Below are positions 36,202 to 44,618 of a stretch of DNA of 45,149 bases, piece by piece. Below the pieces are notes generated by a model that saw only the letters and a program-made list of their open reading frames with translations, did no database searches and had not been told where the DNA came from. The DNA comes from Pseudomonadota bacterium (GTDB lineage: Bacteria > Pseudomonadota > Alphaproteobacteria > Rhizobiales > Devosiaceae), in contig JAEWLC010000056.1 in NCBI GenBank assembly GCA_023393475.1, forward strand, positions 1 to 45,149, given 5' to 3'. Made by a program: the position numbers and the translations under genes. The first letter of the stretch is position 1. The number at the start of each line of letters is the position of its first letter.

Positions 36202-36918
36202 TTACTCGACCTGGCCGATATTGGCCGGGCTCTCGCCGGGTGACAGCACGTATTTCCAGATCGCTGCACCGATGGCGGCGCCTATCAGCGGCGCGACGAT
36301 GAACAGCCACACCTGACCCATTGCACCGTTCTGCGCAAAGATCGCCGCTGCGATCGAGCGGGCCGGATTGACCGAGGTATTGGTCACCGGGATCGAGATC
36401 AGGTGGATCAGCGTCAGCGCGAGGCCGATGGCGATCGGCGCGAAGCCCGCGGGGGCCGCCTTGCTGGTCGAGCCGAGGATGACGATCAGGAAGAACGCGG
36501 TCAGCACGACTTCGGCGACGAGTGCCGCCGTTAGGCTGTAGCCACCGGGCGACAGCGTGTCGTAGCCGTTCGAGGCGAAGCCGCCGGCGGAAAAGCCCGC
36601 AGTGCCCGAGGCGATGACATACAGCACCGCCGCGCCCAGGATGCCGCCGACCAGTTGCGCCACCCAGTAGGGGACGAGGTCTTTGTAGGCAAAGCGGCCT
36701 GAAATCGCGAGGCCGAGCGAAACCGCCGGGTTGAAATGACCACCGGAGATGCCGCCCACGGCATAGGCCATGGTGAGCACGGTGAGGCCGAAGGCGAGCG
36801 ATACGCCGACGAAGCCGATGCCGACATCGGGGAAGCCGGCCGCGAGTACCGCGCTGCCGCAACCGCCGAATACAAGCCAGAATGTGCCGAATGCCTCGGC
36901 GGAAAGACGTCTGAACAT
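36202..36918 (-). CDS. aqpZ: Aquaporin Z
   Basis: 238 residues, six transmembrane segments and two half-helices with NPA motifs (HFNPAVS at Asn63, SVNPARS at Asn184; the selectivity-filter Arg is 187). The aromatic/Arg and NPA features, the MFRRLSAEAFGTFWLVFGGC start and PAGFAPIAIGLALTLIH are typical of AqpZ water channels and not of glycerol facilitators, which have longer loops and an NPV- or D-containing second half. It moves water across the inner membrane. A hairpin lies 18 bases upstream of ATG. It stands alone. Confidence 0.95.
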   Translation of the reverse strand: MFRRLSAEAFGTFWLVFGGCGSAVLAAGFPDVGIGFVGVSLAFGLTVLTMAYAVGGISGGHFNPAVSLGLAISGRFAYKDLVPYWVAQLVGGILGAAVLYVIASGTAGFSAGGFASNGYDTLSPGGYSLTAALVAEVVLTAFFLIVILGSTSKAAPAGFAPIAIGLALTLIHLISIPVTNTSVNPARSIAAAIFAQNGAMGQVWLFIVAPLIGAAIGAAIWKYVLSPGESPANIGQVE

Positions 36919-37336
36919 AACGCTAGCCCTTCATAGAGATGTTCCCACATCTCGACTGTTAGGCTGCGTCGCGCGGCGTCGGAACTCACGCGCCGTGGTT
37001 TTGCACCGCTGTCGAGGCCTTCCTGCCTGCGAGCTTCGCGATAGCGGCGGGCAGCAGGCGTCGCCCCCTCCTTCTTGTCGCCGGTGGGTATTCCGAACTA
37101 TTGGCACCAGTTTTCCTAAAATACGAGGCAGTGGTGAGTAACGTTGTCACCGTATCAAGTTTGCGTGTTCCACGGTGTTTGTGAGTAACGGCGCACTTAC
37201 CCTGCATTGTCAGGCAGCGGTCACTTATGATCTTATACTTATGTGGACGCGAATCGAGGGTACGAGGATGAGCCTCGCTACCTACCGATGCTGGGGATAA
37301 CCCAGTTACAGCTTGGCCCAATCATCAGGTGGCAAA
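36919..37336. other. Divergent intergenic region aqpZ / LuxR-type regulator
   Basis: No gene is visible. It holds the 5' hairpin of aqpZ (36936-36953), two copies of TGAGTAACG near 37134 and 37182, and a TTATACTTATG stretch near 37231 that could be a -10 region for the regulator gene; no matching -35 at good spacing was found. Confidence 0.5.
36936..36953 (-). promoter_or_regulatory. Hairpin/operator candidate in the aqpZ leader
   Basis: A perfect 7-bp inverted repeat, GAGATGT-TCCC-ACATCTC, located 18-35 bases upstream of the aqpZ ATG, where it could mask the ribosome site as RNA or bind a repressor as DNA. No other support. Confidence 0.3.
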
Positions 37337-37990
37337 GTGGATAGACTTGCGGACGCAATCCCCTATCGCCCGTATCTCAACCGGGATCGGCTGATCTACC
37401 TCACGCATCCGGACCCCAAGGTGGCCAAGGGCCTCTGCGACGAGTTCATCGCGCAGGGCTTCCAGGTTTCCATGGTGCCCGATGCCTCGGGGCTGACGCG
37501 CCTCATGACGCTGCGCCGGCCCGACCTCGTGCTGCTGCCGCTTTGCGGCGAGGACCGCGACCTCAGTGCGGCCCTCGAGGCGCTGGATGCGATCCGGGCC
37601 CAGCACCTCGGCATCCACGCCTTCCTTCTCGCCCCACCCGACATCCGCGCCGAAATGGTCGTCACCGCCATGAAGCGAGGGGCAACCTCGGTCTTCTCCC
37701 CGCCCTACGCGCCGGTGGAACTGGCCGTGGCGGCGCAGGAAGTGTTCCGCGGCGATATCCATGTCGAGCAGACCGAAGGCGCGGAAACCGTGACGGTGAA
37801 GGGCTTCGGCACACTCACCTATCGCGAGCGGCAGATCCTGCGCTACGTGGTGGACGGCCTGACCAACAAGGAAATCGCCGCCGATCTCGGCCTTTCGTAC
37901 CGTACCGTCGAGGTGCATCGCCGTCACATCATGGAAAAGATCGGCGCACGCAATACGGCCGAACTGGTCAGGCTGGCGATCGAGAGCTGA
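37337..37990 (+). CDS. LuxR/FixJ-type regulator with degenerate receiver domain
   Basis: 217 residues. The C-terminal 65 residues are a GerE/LuxR helix-turn-helix (LTYRERQILRYVVDGLTNKE, then IAADLGLSYRTVEVHRRHIM). The N-terminal part has a receiver-like fold (LIYLTHPDPKVAKGLCDEF and RPDLVLLPLCGED), but the acidic pair is missing and the phospho-Asp position, normally VLLDL, is proline, so it cannot be phosphorylated in the normal way. Output may depend on protein partners, ligand or abundance. GTG 37337 is chosen for AGGTGG just upstream; a TTG at 37313 is in frame. No cognate kinase or target is adjacent; a lytic transglycosylase gene lies convergent 6 bases away. Confidence 0.82.
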   Translation: MDRLADAIPYRPYLNRDRLIYLTHPDPKVAKGLCDEFIAQGFQVSMVPDASGLTRLMTLRRPDLVLLPLCGEDRDLSAALEALDAIRAQHLGIHAFLLAPPDIRAEMVVTAMKRGATSVFSPPYAPVELAVAAQEVFRGDIHVEQTEGAETVTVKGFGTLTYRERQILRYVVDGLTNKEIAADLGLSYRTVEVHRRHIMEKIGARNTAELVRLAIES

Positions 37991-37996
37991 CCGGCG

Positions 37997-38569
37997 TCAG
38001 CGCAGGCCTGCCTCTTCAAGGAGGCCGAGCCGCTTGGCATCGTAGTAGTAGCCGCGCGCATAGTAGCGCACCGCGCCATCCGAGTTGTAGCCGGCGACCA
38101 CATAGGCCCCGCGCAGGTATTTCACCGCGTATTTGAGGTTGGTCTCGGCATCGAGCAGGCCCGAGGCCTCGCCGCGATAGCCCATCGAGCGCGCCGTATC
38201 GTGCCGGATCTGCATCAGCCCGTAATAGGGGCCGTTGCGGGCCGCCGGATTGAACCGGCTCTCGCGCTGCACCACGCGGCGGATCAGCGATGCCGGCACA
38301 TCGTAGACCACGGCATATTTCGAGATCAGCCCATCGACCGGCGTCGCGGCGGGCGTGCTGGCCGGGGCCGCCGCAAACGCCATCGGCACGAACGGCTCGT
38401 CGATCCCCTCGGGCCGCTCCTCGGGCACCGGCGCGACGGCAGCCACTGCGGCGGGAGCGGGCTTGAAGGTCGGCAGCCCCGCCATCGAGCAGCCCGCGAC
38501 GAGCCATGCGAGCGCCGGAACGGCGATCACCAGTCGTGCGGAACGCGATAGGGTGGGGGCCCTGAACAT
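37997..38569 (-). CDS. Lytic transglycosylase (SLT domain) lipoprotein
   Basis: 190 residues. The signal peptide ends in a lipobox (LVAGCS, Cys27), then comes an Ala/Pro-rich linker and a C-terminal goose-type lysozyme/SLT domain (about 80-185) with catalytic Glu103 (RVVQRESRFNPAARNGPYYG, then LMQI) and NLKYAVKYL. It cleaves peptidoglycan glycan strands to anhydro-muropeptides from the periplasmic face of a membrane. The domain is short compared with Slt70 and similar to the small SLT proteins of Hyphomicrobiales. It is divergent from the pseudouridine synthase gene. Confidence 0.9.
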   Translation of the reverse strand: MFRAPTLSRSARLVIAVPALAWLVAGCSMAGLPTFKPAPAAVAAVAPVPEERPEGIDEPFVPMAFAAAPASTPAATPVDGLISKYAVVYDVPASLIRRVVQRESRFNPAARNGPYYGLMQIRHDTARSMGYRGEASGLLDAETNLKYAVKYLRGAYVVAGYNSDGAVRYYARGYYYDAKRLGLLEEAGLR

Positions 38570-38681
38570 GTCCGTCTCTTAACAGAAGCCATTGGGCGGG
38601 GGAACCCGGCCGGCGACACACATTGCCGCGGTCCCTCGCGGGTTCCACTTCCGGCGCGCGGCTGCTATTGAGCCCCGCACC

Positions 38682-39350
38682 ATGCTCAACCCCGTCCCCG
38701 CCAGCTTCGACTACCGACCGCCCACCGAGCCGTGGCTGACCGTGGTCCATGCCGATGACGACATCGTCGTCCTCGACAAGCCGTCGGGCCTGCTGTCCGT
38801 GCCGGGCAAGGATCCGGCGCTGGCCGATTGCCTTGAGGCCCGGGTCAGGAGCCGCTGGCCCACCGCCGCCATGGCGCACCGGCTCGACAAGGATACGTCC
38901 GGCGTCATCGTCATGTGCCTCAACAAGAAGGCGCTCGGCCATGTCGGGCAGGAGTTCGAGCAGCGCCGGGCGAAGAAGTCCTACGTGGCGCGAGTCTGGG
39001 GCGAGATCGCCGGCGAAAGCGGCCGCGTCGACCTGCCGCTCGCCACCGACTGGGAGAACAAGCCGCGCCAGCGCGTCGACTATGAGCGCGGCCGGAACAG
39101 CGTCACCGAATGGGTGGTCGAAGGTCGCGAGGACGGCATCACCCGCGTCCGCCTCTATCCGCTCACCGGGCGCACGCACCAGTTGCGCGTCCATATGCTC
39201 GAACTCGGCCACCCCATCCTGGGCGATCCCTTCTACGCCACCGGCGCGGCCCTCGCAGCGGCCGACCGGCTTCAGCTCCACGCCGAGGAACTGGCCTTCA
39301 ACCATCCGGCCGGCCACTGGGTCAGCTATCGCGTTCCCGCGCCGTTCTGA
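38682..39350 (+). CDS. RluA-family pseudouridine synthase
   Basis: 222 residues. The catalytic aspartate is Asp69 in AHRLDKDTSG; other family motifs are DDIVVLDKPSGLLSVPG, KKSYVARVWG, LYPLTGRTHQLRVHM and HPILGDPFY. It lacks an N-terminal S4 domain, so it resembles the RluA/TruC-size enzymes that convert uridine to pseudouridine in 23S rRNA or tRNA; the exact site cannot be told. ATG 38682 is the family start; the upstream open frame lacks similarity. No operon partner on its strand is close. Confidence 0.9.
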   Translation: MLNPVPASFDYRPPTEPWLTVVHADDDIVVLDKPSGLLSVPGKDPALADCLEARVRSRWPTAAMAHRLDKDTSGVIVMCLNKKALGHVGQEFEQRRAKKSYVARVWGEIAGESGRVDLPLATDWENKPRQRVDYERGRNSVTEWVVEGREDGITRVRLYPLTGRTHQLRVHMLELGHPILGDPFYATGAALAAADRLQLHAEELAFNHPAGHWVSYRVPAPF

Positions 39351-39519
39351 GCCCGCAGAGGCCGCCGGATGGCGTTCGCGCAATCGACAGCGTCACGAAA
39401 TCGTCATTGGAGTGCCGGAATTCGGTCCGAAACGGGCCAAATCGGCTGTCTAGCGTCACTCTCGCGTTACCAGCGGCAACGCTGCCCGGCGCGACCCGAT
39501 GCATGACCCGGAGAGACCG

Positions 39520-40035
39520 ATGAGCGAGTTCGAGGACCGGCAGGACGCCGCCCCCGCTATCGACACCCCCGCAACCGGCGCCACGGCGCCCTTCCTGATC
39601 GGGCCAGTCCGCCCCGAAACCATCCCGGACACTGCGGATAGCGTGGCCATCGAAGCCAGCGCGTCCGACGAGGACGATCTCGATGCCGTCGCCGCCGTCG
39701 AAGGCAGCGGCGATTTCGCTCGCGATGAACTGAGCGATATCCCCGCCGCGGACACGGTTTACGCTGCCGGCGAAGCATCGCCCGATCTGTCGCCGGCCTA
39801 TCCTGACATCAGCGATGCCGTCGCCACGCCGGCAAGAAGCGAGGACGCCCTGCTCGACGATACGCTCGAGGACGGCATCGCCTCCGTATTCGCTGCCTTG
39901 CAGGCGGCCGCGCGCGATGGCGAGATCGGCCTCCTGGAAGAGTCGAGCGGCCCGCTGAGCGAGGGTGAAGCCACCGACGGCATCACCTTCCGCCTCCTCG
40001 GCGAACTCGACCGCCTCTGGCACCGCGCCGCCTGA
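39520..40035 (+). CDS. Acidic hypothetical protein
   Basis: 171 residues, not recognised. It is strongly acidic and low in complexity (many Asp/Glu/Ala), likely disordered for the first 110 residues, with a short helical C-terminus (DGITFRLLGELDRLWHRAA). No signal peptide, membrane segment or cysteine. The start at 39520 follows GGAGAGACCG; another ATG is in frame at 39499. It is the last gene before tRNA-Arg. Composition and codon usage match the host genes. Confidence 0.6.
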   Translation: MSEFEDRQDAAPAIDTPATGATAPFLIGPVRPETIPDTADSVAIEASASDEDDLDAVAAVEGSGDFARDELSDIPAADTVYAAGEASPDLSPAYPDISDAVATPARSEDALLDDTLEDGIASVFAALQAAARDGEIGLLEESSGPLSEGEATDGITFRLLGELDRLWHRAA

Positions 40036-40119
40036 CAAGCCACAGATGACGCGGGCGGCGCGACACGCCGCCGGCCCGTCTTGCACTCGCCGCACCAATC
40101 GCCTATTCCCTACTCCGCT

Positions 40120-40196
<77 letters not shown>

Positions 40197-40341
40197 ATCA
40201 TCTCAACGAAATCAGTGACTTATGGGGCGGCGCGCGAAGGTCGGTGAGGTACATTTTGCGGTGGCCGCGTGGTGGCTGCGAATTGGGGGTCATGCCTCGC
40301 ACCCGTTAACGACTCGCCTCGGACTCGGTTGGCAGTCGAAC

Positions 40342-41703
40342 TTAGTTGCCCGGTGTCTTCTTCCCGTCCGGGCTAAGCCTGAGGAGTTCTGCGAAACTCA
40401 TCGGCTCAGGCGCATCGCCGCCATGCCCTGGTAGGCCCCTAAAGATTGCCTCAAGGAGCACAGCCCGGTCGGTCGTGGGTTCGGCGATGCCGCGCTCAAC
40501 CAACATGAAGTACGTCTCAAGTATTGCCCGCCTTTGGCCAGCATCATCCATCAGCAGTTGGGACCGCATATTGTAGCGAATGAGAAAACGGATGGCCCAG
40601 ATAAGAAAACCCAAGGGAGCAGTCACCAACAGCAGGCGAGACGTCACGGTGAGCGCGTCCGATACGTAGGACCTGACTATCGGGTCGCCGCCGGTACCGA
40701 CCGGCGCGGGATCAAACTCACGAACAAACGCGAGAATGGTATCGCGATGCTCGAATGCCCACCAAGGAAGAAAAACCAACAGTCCTAGAATCGCTACGAA
40801 TGAAGCTGCCCAAGAGAGGCGTGCCAGGTGAGCCTTCTCTCTCCAGAGCCTACCGGCTTGCTTTAGGTTCAGTCGCTCCTCCAAGGCCTTAGCGAAATCA
40901 ACAAACCGCGTCTCAGTGGAGGTTTCTAGCTCCGTAACCTTAGCGCTAAAGGAGGAGATGCGCGCCTCCATGTCGGCCGCACTAAGCTGCATTGAGGAGT
41001 GCTGATCTTCTATCCCTTTGAGTGTAGTTGTGGCGGAACGGATTCCAGACTCGACCGTGTCTAGGTTGTTCTGAAGGTCGGTCGCTACCTTCTCAATCTC
41101 GGAGGTATCACCGAGTATTTCCTGCTTCCACGTTGTCGAGAAGCGATAGCTCTCCACCTTGGTGAAGGCCGCCCATATCTCGGTGCCAATTTTGGTAGGG
41201 TCAATCTCACCTGCGTCGGGGACGTTGGTAGTCAACTCTGACAGGAGAGCACCGGCGAAGAGCGCGAGCACACGATTGGCGTGGTTGTCGTCTCTCACCT
41301 GTATCTGCGTTCCGTTTCCGAGCCGAAGCAGAAGCTCCCGACGGTCCTCTTCCTCGATCAATGGAAAGTTCGCTGTCACCACACGGATGTCGTCTTGCGC
41401 TTTTGTGACCTGCGCCGAAAGCCTCGGGCGGTAGACGTTGTCGATTACGTCTCTACCGTTGTTGATGCGTCTGGAGCCGGAAATGGTGCCGCCATCCGGC
41501 ACCAGGAAGTGTTCAAAAGGAGTTCGGAGTTGGTTGTAGTGCTCTTGACGCCCATTCGCAGTGTTGCTGGCTGCGTATTGCGAGTTGGCCCCCTGAAAGG
41601 TCAACTCATGCCTACTGAAGTAGGCTAAGATGGCTCGTATTTCGTCTAGCTCGGTGCGGTTCGTGTAACCCGGTATCGGGGGCTCTGATTTGGTGCGCGC
41701 CAT
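40342..41703 (-). CDS. Coiled-coil membrane protein, DUF6161-like
   Basis: 453 residues. The N-terminal 190 residues are charged and unrecognised; about 195-285 is predicted coiled coil (heptad-like SEIEKVATDLQNNLDTVESG and ETRFVDFAKALEERLNL); two membrane segments follow (about 296-317 and 353-376); the C-terminal tail (RRAILETYFMLVERGIA, DRAVLLEAIFRGLPG) resembles the end of DUF6161 proteins. Function is unknown. Its less GC-rich sequence and the position just inside a tRNA gene suggest acquired DNA. A role in phage or plasmid defence is possible for a lone membrane coiled-coil protein at such a site, but nothing in the sequence proves it. Confidence 0.65.
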   Translation of the reverse strand: MARTKSEPPIPGYTNRTELDEIRAILAYFSRHELTFQGANSQYAASNTANGRQEHYNQLRTPFEHFLVPDGGTISGSRRINNGRDVIDNVYRPRLSAQVTKAQDDIRVVTANFPLIEEEDRRELLLRLGNGTQIQVRDDNHANRVLALFAGALLSELTTNVPDAGEIDPTKIGTEIWAAFTKVESYRFSTTWKQEILGDTSEIEKVATDLQNNLDTVESGIRSATTTLKGIEDQHSSMQLSAADMEARISSFSAKVTELETSTETRFVDFAKALEERLNLKQAGRLWREKAHLARLSWAASFVAILGLLVFLPWWAFEHRDTILAFVREFDPAPVGTGGDPIVRSYVSDALTVTSRLLLVTAPLGFLIWAIRFLIRYNMRSQLLMDDAGQRRAILETYFMLVERGIAEPTTDRAVLLEAIFRGLPGHGGDAPEPMSFAELLRLSPDGKKTPGN

Positions 41704-41987
41704 ATGCTGTCCTTAGCTGACTTGTTTGGGGTGATGAATCTGTGCCTCACCATGACGAAGTAATACTGGCGAGGGCAGCCCCTACAAATGACGCGCCGCG
41801 ATAATCAACGGTAATTGGCGACACATCGACTCCGGGGACTCCGTCCGAGATTCATGGACCTCAGGAATCGTATCGAGAATGTCGCCGGGCTTGCGGACTT
41901 GCGTGCGTGGGACAACGGTGACCGCTGGACATGCGCCGCGCGAATGAAGGACGGCCGGGTAGAACTCGGGTACGGGTCGGCCTTCCT

Positions 41988-43658
41988 TTACGTGCCAGAT
42001 ATGACCGCACCGATGGCTTGGACTTCGGCGCTCGCGGGGCCGGTGGACAGTTGGAACAAACCGGCGATTCCCTCACCCTTCTGCAACCCTTCGCGCACCG
42101 CAATCTCAAGACGGCGCGTGGCGTTGGACGTGCCGTCCGAGACGAGCGTGCCACCCGAGGGGGCCGTGGTGGTGTGGGTAGTGCCATTGATAAACGCGGC
42201 GGCGGAAAGAGCCACCTGTCCGTCCTGGTCCGCGAAGGCCGAAGGAGCCGGAAGGCGCCCCGCCGTATTGACCGGGTACCCGCCGCCATTCTGGCTTCGG
42301 GCCGTGAGAACGGGCTTCACGCCCGAGGGCGCGCGGAAACACAAAATCTGCCCTTGGAAGATTCCGCTCGTGCCTTGCGTCCAGGAGGTGGAGACGTTCT
42401 CGTCCGCGTCAACCACCGTGTCCTTCGTGACGAAGTGCAGGGTGTTGTTGCCCTGATTGAGGGTGAGTTGCGTGGCCCACCCGGCCGGGGGCGTAAACGA
42501 CCCGTTCCGACAAAGGACCACCGCCACGAGGAGGTCCCCATCGGCCACGTCCGCACCCGTGTTGAGGCTCAATGAAGTGCCCGAGGCCATCGCGTAGGTG
42601 CCCGCGCCTACGTAGTCGATAGCCTCCTGGGTGTATTCCGGCGTCCGCGAGTAGATAAGCGAGACGCTGATAGGCGAGCGGGACGCAAGGTTTGCACCGT
42701 AGGTGAACGTGCCCGAGGGCGTCTCACCCACGTCCGCGTCTTCCCTGTAGGCCAACCAGGCTCTAGGGTTCGTGGCCGCGTTGACCCCGTTGCCCGCGTA
42801 TTGGCCGATGGTGGTGAACCCGCCCCCTGTCGGCCCGGTCATGCTCACTGAGGCCGTGCCGCTCACTTGGGCGTAGGCGTTGTAGGCGACCACGAGGGAG
42901 TCGGCGACATCACACGTGACGGACTGGACGCTCATGGTGGTCCCGGTCCCAGCGTTGTCCGGGCGAGCCGTGCCACGTTGCTGATGGAGTTTCCCCCCAT
43001 CGTCCGCATAGAGGGCGATCATCTGCCCCTCTGCGACTTCGCCCGCTCCGCTGATACCCCAAGAGAAAGTCTGCCCACCCTCCGAGCCGGTGGCGTCCTT
43101 CTCGAACACCCAAACCTCATGAGTGACTGAGGCGTTGCCCGCACGGCTGAAGGCCGCAACGGCCCACCCCGAGGGCACCGAGTTGATGTAGTTGGTTCCG
43201 GCTGAGACCCGGACGAAGGCCAGGAGCTTGTCATTGTCATTGACCGTGGCGGGCGCCACGAGGTCCAGTTGAGTAATGGCGCTACCGGTGGGCAGGGTTT
43301 GCGGTCCGGCGCCCCGGAAGTGGACCGGGAGCGGCGAAGGCTCGGTCGTAGGTTCCGTCACTGGCTCGGTCGCTGGCTCGGTCGCGAGTTCCGTCACCGG
43401 CTCGGTCGCTGGCTCGGTCGCGAGTTCCGTCACCGGCTCGGTCGCGGGTTCGGTCGTGGGTTCGGTCGTGGGCTCGGTCGCTGGCTCCGTCCCCGGCTCG
43501 GTCGCGGGCTCGGTCGTGAGTTCCGTCACTGGCTCTGTCGTGGGTTCGGTCGTGAGTTCCGTCACTGGCTCGGTTCCCGGCTCGGTCGCGGGCTCGGCGA
43601 GGAGTCCCAGGGTGTTCGGACGGACGAGCAGGAAGGGAAGAATGGAGGCCATGGCCAT
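41988..43658 (-). CDS. Phage tail-fibre-like protein with TEP tetrapeptide repeats and two homologous domains
   Basis: 556 residues from the preferred ATG 43658 (CGGAG about 11 bases upstream; opening MAMASILPFLLVRPNTLGLL). Residues about 21-108 are about 22 tetrapeptides of the type TEPA/TEPV/TELT, encoded by a 12-bp repeat. Then two related units of about 200 residues: SGWAVAAFSRAGNASVTHEV in the first corresponds to AGWATQLTLNQGNNTLHFV in the second, each followed by a second beta-rich half. Such Gly/Thr-rich 'P-x-GW' domains are common in phage tail fibres and surface proteins. The frame stays open to an ATG at 43808, adding 50 residues. No other phage structural gene is in view, so this may be a remnant or a surface protein. 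Confidence 0.65.
   Translation of the reverse strand: MAMASILPFLLVRPNTLGLLAEPATEPGTEPVTELTTEPTTEPVTELTTEPATEPGTEPATEPTTEPTTEPATEPVTELATEPATEPVTELATEPATEPVTEPTTEPSPLPVHFRGAGPQTLPTGSAITQLDLVAPATVNDNDKLLAFVRVSAGTNYINSVPSGWAVAAFSRAGNASVTHEVWVFEKDATGSEGGQTFSWGISGAGEVAEGQMIALYADDGGKLHQQRGTARPDNAGTGTTMSVQSVTCDVADSLVVAYNAYAQVSGTASVSMTGPTGGGFTTIGQYAGNGVNAATNPRAWLAYREDADVGETPSGTFTYGANLASRSPISVSLIYSRTPEYTQEAIDYVGAGTYAMASGTSLSLNTGADVADGDLLVAVVLCRNGSFTPPAGWATQLTLNQGNNTLHFVTKDTVVDADENVSTSWTQGTSGIFQGQILCFRAPSGVKPVLTARSQNGGGYPVNTAGRLPAPSAFADQDGQVALSAAAFINGTTHTTTAPSGGTLVSDGTSNATRRLEIAVREGLQKGEGIAGLFQLSTGPASAEVQAIGAVISGT
43335..43598 (-). repeat. 12-bp tandem repeat encoding xTEP tetrapeptides
   Basis: About 22 imperfect copies of a 12-bp unit (plus-strand forms such as GGCTCGGTCGCT and AGTTCCGTCACC) within the tail-fibre-like gene. 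Higher-order periods are visible, indicating repeated duplication. Both strands are open across it, but only the minus strand continues into a globular protein. Confidence 0.92.
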
Positions 43659-43820
43659 TGGGGCGAAAACTCCGAGTTTCTCCAAAAACCGGTGCGCGTC
43701 TCGCCTATCTGGAGTCAAGTTTTCAGGCCGAGCACGGGAAGCCTCCGTGGACTCCATCCACATGTTCGGCGGAACTCGCGACGGGGACAGGGAAATCCGT
43801 CCCTCCATGGTCCGCCGTCC

Positions 43821-43896
43821 ACAATAGCGGAGGTCTCCGGTAATAACGGTGGAGTCTAGTAGGCTCCATTTGCCACTAACAATGGAGTCCTATTGT
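43821..43896. repeat. Nested inverted repeat in an A+T-rich gap
   Basis: Arms ACAATAG (43821-43827) and CTATTGT (43890-43896) enclose a second imperfect pair (AGGCTCCATT near 43861 and AATGGAGTCCT near 43881) and repeated GGAGTC. It lies in the 367-base non-coding gap 43659-44025, the most A+T-rich intergenic part of this region. It could hold the promoter of the tail-like gene, a terminator or a small mobile-element end. Confidence 0.45.
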
Positions 43897-44025
43897 AGTA
43901 TTAACCAAAATTTCAGGAGTCACTATTCGGAGTCGAATTAATCAATCAGGCTTTTCGGTGACGACTGTTGTTCGCTCATGGGATTGCCCCCCGCCCGATA
44001 CAACGGGGTTTTACGAGGTAATACT

Positions 44026-44295
44026 ATGGATATCGAGATGGACGTGATCGATAGATGGGAAGAGGACCGCGCTCTAGACCTGGCGGGCCTCGAAGGATTT
44101 GCGGTCCGGCGCATCAGTGATGCCGAGCCGGGAGAGGAAGGCTGGGAGTGCTCCGCCACACTGGGCGGCGGAGAGGCCGCCACGGCACAGGGGTATACTC
44201 CGGTGGCGGCCATTCTCGTCGCGCTTTGTGATCTGGAAGAGCAGGCGAGGCGCCCCGCTATTCGCCTTGTATGGTCCGCACCGGACCCGACCTAA
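44026..44295 (+). CDS. Small hypothetical protein
   Basis: 89 residues, acidic, not recognised (MDIEMDVIDRWEEDRALDL, then GWECSATLGGGEAATAQGYT). The pattern 'WECSATLGG...A.GYTPVAAILVAL' resembles small proteins of about 80 residues, with an alpha/beta-type start and a C-terminal helix, that accompany phages and islands. The start at 44026 follows GAGG; the frame also runs from 43978. No function is proposed. Confidence 0.5.
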   Translation: MDIEMDVIDRWEEDRALDLAGLEGFAVRRISDAEPGEEGWECSATLGGGEAATAQGYTPVAAILVALCDLEEQARRPAIRLVWSAPDPT

Positions 44296-44342
44296 AAGGC
44301 CGCGCGGCGCTCTACTGGAGGCTCGCGACGGTGCGGGCCGCT

Positions 44343-44618
44343 TTACCGACAGAGGCTGCGGGCAACGTAGGTTTTGTTGCCATTCGAGTTGATATAGTAG
44401 CAGCCGCCCCGAGGGCCGCGAATATAGCGGACAACACGTGAACCGCTCGAATAGCCCAGCTTGTAGGTTGGCGCGGAATACACGTTCTGCTGGACAGGAG
44501 CGACTAGCTCCGGTTCTGGCTCAACAGAGGCCGCCGCAGTTGGCGCGTAAATCGTCGGTTGCGTTGACGCACACGACGACAGCAACAGTGCAATCGCGAC
44601 TGCGGCGATGACTTTCAT
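44343..44618 (-). CDS. Small lipoprotein with C-terminal GPRGGCYYIN motif
   Basis: 91 residues. A signal peptide ends in a lipobox (LLLSSCAS, Cys16), then a Pro/Glu/Val-rich spacer, then a basic C-terminal motif (RGPRGGCYYINSNGNKTYVA, then RSLC) found at the end of many small bacterial and phage proteins (PBCV-type basic adaptor). The two cysteines in the motif may form a disulfide or bind metal. Function is unknown. GGGGGTACC lies 4 bases before ATG 44618. Its presence in the tRNA-flanking region fits mobile DNA. Confidence 0.72.
   Translation of the reverse strand: MKVIAAVAIALLLSSCASTQPTIYAPTAAASVEPEPELVAPVQQNVYSAPTYKLGYSSGSRVVRYIRGPRGGCYYINSNGNKTYVARSLCR

Noticed and set aside
43335..43598. 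Possible CRISPR array
   Set aside because: The units are 12 bp, contiguous and without spacers, and they encode tetrapeptides in frame.
43276..43827. Plus-strand open frame rich in Gly-Ser-Val repeats opposite the tail-fibre-like gene
   Set aside because: It is the antisense image of the 12-bp repeat; only the minus strand continues into globular protein with normal composition.
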